From NCBI GenBank assembly GCA_025357215.1, contig JANXPR010000234.1, positions 1-38,269 of the forward strand: DNA of 38,269 bases. The letters are read 5' to 3'. Under the pieces are notes generated by a model. The model did no database searches and was not told the DNA's origin. It was given only the letters and a program-made list of their open reading frames with translations. Positions within the stretch are counted from its first letter, which is position 1. Every line of letters starts with the position of its first letter. The position numbers and the translations under genes were made by a program. The DNA is from Acidobacteriaceae bacterium (lineage in GTDB: Bacteria; Acidobacteriota; Terriglobia; Terriglobales; Acidobacteriaceae). This document shows, in pieces, positions 32,888 to 38,269 of the stretch.

Positions 32888-33853
32888 ATGCAACCAGCGA
32901 ATGCTGACTTGAACAACGAGCAAGTGGCGCGGCCCCCGTCCTCCCACCGGGTCAGCATTATCACGCTAAATTGGAACTGTTATGAGGTCACCCGGGATTG
33001 CCTGGCTTCTCTCGAAAAGATCGATTTTCCGGACCACGAAGTGGTACTCGTAGACAATGGATCCACGGATGGTTCCGCAGATAAGCTGGCTACGGAGTTT
33101 CCTTCTGTCCGGCTCATTCGCAACCAACATAATCTTGGCTTTGCGGCAGGGAACAACGTGGGGATTCGCGACGTCCTGGCCTGCGGGGCTGACTATGTGC
33201 TCCTGCTCAACAATGACACTATAGTGGCTCCCGACTTCCTGAGTAAGATGGTGCGGGTGGCGGAACAACAGCCCTTGGTAGGCATCGTGAACCCCAAGAT
33301 TCTCTACTACGAACCGGCAAACAGGATCTGGTATGCCGGAGGATCTCATAAACTGGGATGGAGTTTTGCCAAACAATTCGGCGTCAATCAGATTGACACA
33401 GGAAAATATGATCAGCCGCGGGAGGTTACCTTTTCTACCGGTTGCGCGATGCTGATGAGAAGCCAGGTCATCCGAGAGATTGGGCTGTTGGATGAAGCGT
33501 TCTTTTTTGGTTTTGAAGATCTTGACTGGTGCATTCGCGCACGCAAAGCGGGATACAAAGCTTACTACGAGCCGGCGGCGGTAGTCTGGCACCATGTGGG
33601 CTTTGTGACAAAAAGGAACCTGGGCAAGGCGGCCAAGGACTTCGAATATGTCAGGAACAGTGTGATCCTTGCCCGAAAATACTTTCGCGCCTGGCATTGG
33701 TTTTCGTACATACCATCTTTAGGTTGGTTTCTGGCATATCGGACCGTGGGTTATCTGGTTCGTATGGAGCCGCAACGCGCGAAAGCGCTTTACCGGGGAA
33801 TGTGGTGCGGCGCTATGGCACGAATCAACGGTACCAACGACAATGCTGTTTAA
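32888..33853 (+). CDS. Family 2 glycosyltransferase, rhamnosyltransferase-like
   Basis: The 321-residue GT-A enzyme has VSIITLNWNCYEVTRDCL at the nucleotide-binding start, VVLVDNGSTDGSADKL, HNLGFAAGNNVGI and YVLLLNNDTIV (the Asp-x-Asp-like metal site, Asn-Asn-Asp). FSTGCAMLMRSQVIREIGLLDEAFFFGFEDLDWCIRA contains the catalytic-base Glu-Asp motif. The C-terminus carries a short amphipathic/hydrophobic region (WFSYIPSLGWFLAY). It is closest to the WcaA/rhamnosyltransferase group; with rfbC, rfbD, rfbA and rfbB nearby, dTDP-rhamnose is a reasonable donor (inference). No strong ribosome-binding site is visible. Confidence 0.87.
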   Translation: MQPANADLNNEQVARPPSSHRVSIITLNWNCYEVTRDCLASLEKIDFPDHEVVLVDNGSTDGSADKLATEFPSVRLIRNQHNLGFAAGNNVGIRDVLACGADYVLLLNNDTIVAPDFLSKMVRVAEQQPLVGIVNPKILYYEPANRIWYAGGSHKLGWSFAKQFGVNQIDTGKYDQPREVTFSTGCAMLMRSQVIREIGLLDEAFFFGFEDLDWCIRARKAGYKAYYEPAAVVWHHVGFVTKRNLGKAAKDFEYVRNSVILARKYFRAWHWFSYIPSLGWFLAYRTVGYLVRMEPQRAKALYRGMWCGAMARINGTNDNAV

Positions 33854-33956
33854 ATTGCTCCGAGAAGAATGACCGGCGATCGCAGTGACATTCTCGAGTA
33901 CCTCGCGGTTAAACGTGCGCGTGCGGCGTCGGTGCATTCACGGAAAGGAGCCGTTC

Positions 33957-34835
33957 ATGCGGATCGCCGTGGTTGGAGCCAACGGGCAGTTGGGCCATGA
34001 CGTTGTGGCTTCGTTCCAGAACAACGGCGATGACGTTGTCGCGATGACCCATCAGGACGTGAGCGTTGACTCTCCGGAATCGGTGACGCGAGCGCTAGAG
34101 GCGGCGCGTCCCGAGATCGTAGTGAATGCCGCCGCATTTAATCACGTTGAAAAGTGCGAGACCGAGCCGGGTCTGGCTTTTGCCGTGAATGCGCTTGGGG
34201 TCCGCAATGTTGCCCGCAGCAGTGCATCTCTGCAAGCTCGGCTGTTTCACATCAGCACGGACTATGTCTTTGACGGCGCCAAGGGCAGCCCGTACGTCGA
34301 AGACGACCTACCTTGTCCGCTCAACGTTTACGGCAACAGCAAGCTGGCTGGAGAGTACTTTGTGCGATCCGGGAATCCGCGGCACTTTGTACTGCGAGTG
34401 TCAGCCATTTACGGCTTGCATCCTTGCCGCACCAAAGGCGGATTGAATTTTGTGGAGATGATGCTCAAACTGGCCACAGAACGCGAGCGGCTTCGCGTTG
34501 TTGACGACGAATTTGTCAGCCCGACTTCAACCGTGGAAATCGCACGGCAGATCGTGAAGCTAAGCCGTACGGAGGAATACGGACTCTACCATGCATCGGC
34601 GGAAGGAAGTTGCTCGTGGCGCCAATTTGCGCAGGCCATTTTTGAAATTACCGGAACAAGGACGCCCGTGGATCCAGCTCTGCCCGGAGAGTTCGCCACC
34701 AAGGTGGTTCGGCCCAAGTTTTCCGTGCTGGAAAATAGCGAGCTGAAACGCAAATCCCTCAATTTGTTTGGCCACTGGAAAGACGGACTGAAAGCCTACT
34801 TTGCCGCGCGAGAACGCGCCCAAGCCGGCCAGTAG
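33957..34835 (+). CDS. rfbD: dTDP-4-dehydrorhamnose reductase
   Basis: The 292-residue SDR-fold enzyme performs the final, NAD(P)H-dependent step of dTDP-L-rhamnose synthesis. Seen: MRIAVVGANGQLGHDV (Gly-x-x-Gly-x-x-Gly), NAAAFNHVEKCE, FHISTDYVFDGAKGSPYVEDD and the catalytic Tyr-Lys in YGNSKLAGEY. The C-terminal substrate part has GLYHASAEGSCSWRQFAQAIF and RPKFSVLENSEL. ATG 33957 is set by AAGGAG (33945-33950) at 6 nt; the frame is open upstream to 33885 without family similarity. It follows the family 2 glycosyltransferase by 103 bp, probably in one unit. Confidence 0.94.
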   Translation: MRIAVVGANGQLGHDVVASFQNNGDDVVAMTHQDVSVDSPESVTRALEAARPEIVVNAAAFNHVEKCETEPGLAFAVNALGVRNVARSSASLQARLFHISTDYVFDGAKGSPYVEDDLPCPLNVYGNSKLAGEYFVRSGNPRHFVLRVSAIYGLHPCRTKGGLNFVEMMLKLATERERLRVVDDEFVSPTSTVEIARQIVKLSRTEEYGLYHASAEGSCSWRQFAQAIFEITGTRTPVDPALPGEFATKVVRPKFSVLENSELKRKSLNLFGHWKDGLKAYFAARERAQAGQ

Positions 34836-34899
34836 TGGGCATTGAGGGCAACCACGTTGGCCCCGCGCCGGGCTATCCCGCCCGCCTATGTTGCCCCGC

Positions 34900-36003
34900 C
34901 TACCTTACCAATGAAGCGTAGACCTGAAGGACCTGGCCGGCGAAGTTCTCAATCGTAAAGTCGGCGCTGCGGCCGAGACCGCGCGCTGCCAGGTCGGCAC
35001 GCAAATCCGCGCTGCCCAGCACACGCTCCATGGCGTTAACCATGGAATCCACACTGTGGGGATCAACGAGCAGGGCTGCGCCCCCAGCCAATTCTTCCAG
35101 AGACGATCCGACAGACGTTATCGCCGGAGTCCCACAGGCCATGCTTTCCAGAACCGGCAGGCCAAAGCCTTCAAAAAATGATGGGAAGACAAACGCCTCA
35201 GCCCCTTGATAGAAAAGAGGCAGGTCTTCTTGTGGAACATACCCAGGGGAAAAAACGGCGTCATGAAGGCCAAGGTCCGCGATCTTGTCAAAAACCTGTT
35301 TGGAGTCGTAGTCAGATTTGCCGACGATTACCAGTTTGGCGGTGGCGCCGCGCTGGCGCACGCGCGCGTAGGCTTCAATGAGTTGTACCAGGTTCTTTCT
35401 AGCCTGGATCCTTCCAACATAGAGCAGAAATTCGTTTTCCAATTTGTATCTGGCCGCCAGGTGGATGCGGGCCTTTTGTTTGTCGCCCGGCTGAAAGGCC
35501 GGGGAGACCGCGGGATAAGCAACAGAGATCTTCTCCCGCGGCACGCCATAAGTCCTGCTGATATCGTCGGCGGAAAAGTGCGAGATGGTAAGAATACGAT
35601 CGGCCCGCATGGCAGCTTGCCGCACAAGTGTCTTCATTGCCATGCGCTGAACCATGCTGAACGTTTCGGGGAAATGCTCAAAGGCGAGGTCGTGGATCGA
35701 TACCACCGTCTTGCATTTCAGGCCTGGCGGCCGGATGTACTGGCAGTGGCAAACGTCTGGCTTAATTCTCCGCAAAGCGCGCGGCAAGTCGAACAGTATG
35801 CGGCGCACCCGATTGGGGGAAACCGCTACCCAGTTAAAACGTTGATCGACGGGAGTGTTTAGCGGTGCGGCCGCATGGGTGTATAGAAGACTGTATTGAT
35901 TGGCGTTGTTTTTCTTGACCAGGCTGCTCAGCAATTGTTGAAAGTAGGTCTCATTGCCGGCGGATTGGGACTCCAGGCTGTGAACGTCAATGGCAATCTT
36001 CAT
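34900..36003 (-). CDS. Family 4 glycosyltransferase (GT-B, mannosyl/rhamnosyl type)
   Basis: The 367-residue product begins MKIAIDVHSLESQSAGNETYF, the N-terminal pattern of GT4 enzymes that start with an Asp-x-x-x...Gly-x-x-Tyr block. It carries CHCQYIRPPG, VSIHDLAFEHFPETF, ILTISHFSADDISR, FLLYVGRIQARKNLVQLIEAY and the Glu-x7-Glu region FPSFFEGFGLPVLESMACGTP. Cytoplasmic assembly of the repeat unit is inferred. The open frame extends upstream to 36129, but family similarity begins at Met 36003, so that start is used. It is divergent from the following methyltransferase gene and convergent with rfbD (64-bp gap, nothing seen in it). Confidence 0.87.
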   Translation of the reverse strand: MKIAIDVHSLESQSAGNETYFQQLLSSLVKKNNANQYSLLYTHAAAPLNTPVDQRFNWVAVSPNRVRRILFDLPRALRRIKPDVCHCQYIRPPGLKCKTVVSIHDLAFEHFPETFSMVQRMAMKTLVRQAAMRADRILTISHFSADDISRTYGVPREKISVAYPAVSPAFQPGDKQKARIHLAARYKLENEFLLYVGRIQARKNLVQLIEAYARVRQRGATAKLVIVGKSDYDSKQVFDKIADLGLHDAVFSPGYVPQEDLPLFYQGAEAFVFPSFFEGFGLPVLESMACGTPAITSVGSSLEELAGGAALLVDPHSVDSMVNAMERVLGSADLRADLAARGLGRSADFTIENFAGQVLQVYASLVR

Positions 36004-36185
36004 AGTTAGACAGGGCAGGCCTAGGGATTTTCCCGCGGAGTCCGCGAACCGCGCTCTCTGGGTAATGTCCCGACCCAGTATACAGTTCACCGACGTGCCG
36101 GCACGCGCGGCTGGCTTTGTTGTACGCAAAAGGCCGCCTAGCGTTGGGCTTGTGCAGGTGGCATGAGAATCGAGTGCCGTTCGGG

Positions 36186-36191
36186 TACAAT
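36186..36191 (+). promoter_or_regulatory. Possible -10 box (TACAAT)
   Basis: TACAAT ends 12 nt before the ATG at 36204, in the 200-bp divergent gap. No Shine-Dalgarno and no clear -35 are present. Confidence 0.28.
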
Positions 36192-36203
36192 CTCCCTTCC
36201 ATT

Positions 36204-36800
36204 ATGGAGCCGATCAACTTCCAGATGCCGGTGCGGACGTATTTCCGCAAGCGGCGGTTCAAGGATTTTGTCCGGGAATACTCCGACTGCAAGTCCATTC
36301 TGGACGTTGGCGGCGAACACTACACCTGGCCGATCATTGGGCGCATCGAAGGGATTGTTCTGGTGAATCCCAACATACCCCAAGACACCGGCGGTTATAG
36401 TTACGTGCTGGGCTCCGGCATGGCGCTGCCGTTTCGCGACCGTTCGTTCGATTTGGCATTTTCAAATTCCGCAATCGAACATGTGGGCTCGGAAGAGAAC
36501 CAATTCAAGTTTGCCGCGGAGATGATGCGCGTGGGCACACGGGTCTATTGCCAAACGCCGTGCCGGCTGTTTCCCATTGACCCGCACCTGAGCGCTTTCT
36601 TTCTGCACTGGCTCCCCAAGGCATGGCTGACGCCAAAGTTCCTGAGGTACTTCACGCTGAACGGGTGGCTATGGAAACGGCCCTACGAGTATGACGTAAC
36701 GTGGATTTCAAAAGCCAAGCTGCGCCAAATGTTTCCCGGGTGCAAAATCAAAACGGAAAGATTCATGCTGCTGCCGAAATCATTTGTGGTAATGAGCTAG
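36204..36800 (+). CDS. SAM-dependent methyltransferase-like protein
   Basis: The 198-residue product starts MEPINFQMPVRTYFRKRRF. It has a degenerate motif I (SILDVGGEHYTWP), then LPFRDRSFDLAFSNSAIEHVGSEENQFKFAAEMMRV, the usual Methyltransf_11 central block, and VYCQTPCRLFPIDPHLSAFFLHWLP. The latter segment is frequent in methyltransferases of glycan loci. The C-terminal part (WKRPYEYDVTWISKAKLRQMFPG) is also family-like. Target unknown. ATG 36204 is preferred; the open frame starts at 36117 but the added residues look noncoding. It faces rfbA with only 34 bp between stops. Confidence 0.78.
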   Translation: MEPINFQMPVRTYFRKRRFKDFVREYSDCKSILDVGGEHYTWPIIGRIEGIVLVNPNIPQDTGGYSYVLGSGMALPFRDRSFDLAFSNSAIEHVGSEENQFKFAAEMMRVGTRVYCQTPCRLFPIDPHLSAFFLHWLPKAWLTPKFLRYFTLNGWLWKRPYEYDVTWISKAKLRQMFPGCKIKTERFMLLPKSFVVMS

Positions 36801-36834
36801 CAAGAAATATGGCAAGCGACATCTAAGATTTCTT

Positions 36835-37725
36835 CTAGAACGCAGGACGCTCGATCAGACCCAGCAGGTATTGTCCATAACCAATCTTCCCCATCGCGGC
36901 GGCCAATGCCGCCAACTGCTGGCGATCAATGAATCCAAGCCGGAAGGCGATTTCTTCCGGGCATGCCACTTTGAGTCCCTGGCGCTTCTCAATCGTCTGA
37001 ATGAAAAGTGAAGCTTCCACCAGGGAATCATGCGTTCCCGTATCGAGCCAAGCCGTGCCGCGCCCTAGAATCTCTGCACGAAGCTGGCCGTGCTCCAGGT
37101 ACCAGCGGTTCACGTCCGTAATTTCAAGTTCTCCGCGGGCAGATGGCTTTACCGCCGCTGCCACATCACACACCTGCTCATCATAAAAATACAGGCCGGT
37201 CACAGCGTAGCGCGACTTCGGGGACTGAGGCTTCTCTTCAATCTTTAGCGGCTTGCCTTGTTCATCAAATTCAATCACCCCGTAACGTTGCGGATCGTTA
37301 ACGGCGTACGCAAACACGGTGGCGCCGCTGGTTTGCGCGGAAGAGTGTTGCAAAGTCTTGGAGAGGTCATGGCCGTAAAAGATGTTGTCGCCCAAAACCA
37401 GCGCACTGGAGTGGCCGTTGATAAAATCTTTCCCGATGACAAAAGCCTGGGCCAGTCCTTCCGGTGCGGGCTGGACTGCATAGCAAAGATCAATGCCCCA
37501 TTGCTTCCCGTCACCGAGCAACCTCTTGAAAAGCCCGGCGTCAGAAGGTGTGGAGATGATCAGAATCTCCCTTATCCCAGCCAGCATGAGCACACTGAGC
37601 GGGTAGTAGATCATGGGCTTGTCATAAATTGGCAGAAGTTGTTTGGAGATGGTATGGGTAAGCGGATAAAGCCGGCTGCCGGACCCGCCGGCCAATATGA
37701 TGCCGCGCCTGTTATTGGTTTGCAT
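36835..37725 (-). CDS. rfbA: Glucose-1-phosphate thymidylyltransferase
   Basis: The 296-residue enzyme makes dTDP-glucose from glucose-1-phosphate and dTTP, the first step to dTDP-L-rhamnose. Seen: [38 protein letters not shown] (nucleotide-binding loop), [14 protein letters not shown] (metal-binding Asp), [43 protein letters not shown] and [19 protein letters not shown]. Full family length. Cytoplasmic. It lies 44 bp downstream of rfbB on the same strand and is very likely co-transcribed with it. Confidence 0.96.
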   Translation of the reverse strand: MQTNNRRGIILAGGSGSRLYPLTHTISKQLLPIYDKPMIYYPLSVLMLAGIREILIISTPSDAGLFKRLLGDGKQWGIDLCYAVQPAPEGLAQAFVIGKDFINGHSSALVLGDNIFYGHDLSKTLQHSSAQTSGATVFAYAVNDPQRYGVIEFDEQGKPLKIEEKPQSPKSRYAVTGLYFYDEQVCDVAAAVKPSARGELEITDVNRWYLEHGQLRAEILGRGTAWLDTGTHDSLVEASLFIQTIEKRQGLKVACPEEIAFRLGFIDRQQLAALAAAMGKIGYGQYLLGLIERPAF

Positions 37726-37769
37726 GATCCCCCAGGATCGCTTGCGTTCTTTGGAGTGAAAAGCCCAGC

Positions 37770-38269
37770 CTAATGCTGGTGATGCGCGCTAGCCGTTACG
37801 CTTTGGGCCCAGTTCCGGTTCTCAAGATACCATTCAATTGTCTTGCGTAAGCCGCTGGAAAAAGTTTCCTGTGGCGACCATCCAGTATGCATGCGGAGTT
37901 TGCTGGAGTCCACGGCGTAACGCCGGTCGTGCCCGGGGCGGTCGTTAACGAAAGTAATCAGCGACTCATAGCGCGGTCCCGGACGCAGGTCCGACAAGAG
38001 CGCGCAAATTTCATTGACCAGATCGATATTGTTTTTTTCACAATTCGCTCCGATGTTGTAGCTTTCACCCACGGTCCCGCGGTGAAACACCTGACGCAAT
38101 GCTTGGCAATGGTCTGCTACGTGGATCCAGTCGCGAACGTTTTGTCCGTCGCCGTATACGGGGAGCGGCATCTGACAAAGCGCGTTGTGGATCATCAGCG
38201 GTATCAGTTTTTCCTGGAATTGATGCGGTCCGTAATTGTTGGAGCAGTTGGTATTGATCGTGGGCAGGC
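37770..38269 (-). CDS. rfbB: dTDP-glucose 4,6-dehydratase, C-terminal half (runs off window)
   Basis: The visible 165 residues continue past the window edge on the 5' side. The frame at the edge reads [20 protein letters not shown], the well-known RfbB segment after the catalytic Tyr-x3-Lys. It is followed by [57 protein letters not shown] and [25 protein letters not shown]. It converts dTDP-glucose to dTDP-4-keto-6-deoxyglucose, the second step of rhamnose synthesis. The N-terminal NAD-binding half is not in view. Confidence 0.95.
   Translation of the reverse strand, partial: LPTINTNCSNNYGPHQFQEKLIPLMIHNALCQMPLPVYGDGQNVRDWIHVADHCQALRQVFHRGTVGESYNIGANCEKNNIDLVNEICALLSDLRPGPRYESLITFVNDRPGHDRRYAVDSSKLRMHTGWSPQETFSSGLRKTIEWYLENRNWAQSVTASAHHQH

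Overview
The window reads like a chromosome segment of a soil-type Acidobacteriota (Terriglobia-like) bacterium. This is inference: the base composition is moderately GC-rich, and the gene set (long BNR/Asp-box propeller protein, BshA, stand-alone ferredoxin:thioredoxin reductase catalytic protein, DUF1028 and TauE/DUF1634 genes) and the many small palindromic and tandem intergenic repeats fit that phylum. No rRNA, tRNA or CRISPR array was found.

Layout. 1-3.5 kb: the tail of an IS4-type transposase, then two tandem paralogues with TPR repeats plus two retropepsin-like domains; the first is broken by two frameshifts. 3.7-9.2 kb: a secreted Asp-box beta-propeller protein, a ChbG/HpnK-type deacetylase and BshA (bacillithiol pathway). 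9.2-11.7 kb (minus strand): a LytS-type histidine kinase without an adjacent regulator, and a ThiO-type glycine oxidase. 11.9-12.8 kb: a membrane-anchored coiled-coil protein ending in a clear terminator. 12.85-13.5 kb: a repeat-rich noncoding stretch with duplicated modules, perfect hairpins and a 5-copy 19-bp array. 13.5-17.6 kb: a tight five-gene run (DMT exporter, TauE/SafE permease, DUF1634, DUF1028, HSL-type esterase).

17.6-25.6 kb is a housekeeping/stress stretch: CspA-type cold-shock protein with terminator, a 56-aa membrane protein, a Tat-signal DUF362 protein, a ferredoxin:thioredoxin reductase-type protein, a ~245-bp nested palindrome that supplies the start codon of an esterase lipoprotein, an OmpA-family protein, an RRM RNA-binding protein, a conserved hypothetical, a small helical ORF and the principal sigma factor RpoD.

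25.7-38.3 kb is a surface polysaccharide region. It holds all four dTDP-L-rhamnose genes, although they are dispersed: rfbC at the left, rfbD in the middle, rfbA and the truncated rfbB on the minus strand at the right end. Between them lie a Wzz-type chain-length protein, an O-antigen ligase/polymerase-type membrane protein, three glycosyltransferases and three methyltransferases. Together these would make, decorate and polymerise a rhamnose-containing glycan; no flippase, outer-membrane exporter or initiating phosphoglycosyltransferase is visible here.

The most interesting noncoding signals are a 38-bp element (35/38 identical) carrying a TTGAAT-N6-ATTCAA dyad that occurs twice in the polysaccharide region, once directly after a terminator and upstream of a glycosyltransferase; the nested palindrome at 20165-20409; the repeat block at 13.0-13.4 kb; and a recurring arrangement of a -10-like hexamer 6-12 nt before genes that lack a Shine-Dalgarno, suggesting leaderless mRNAs.
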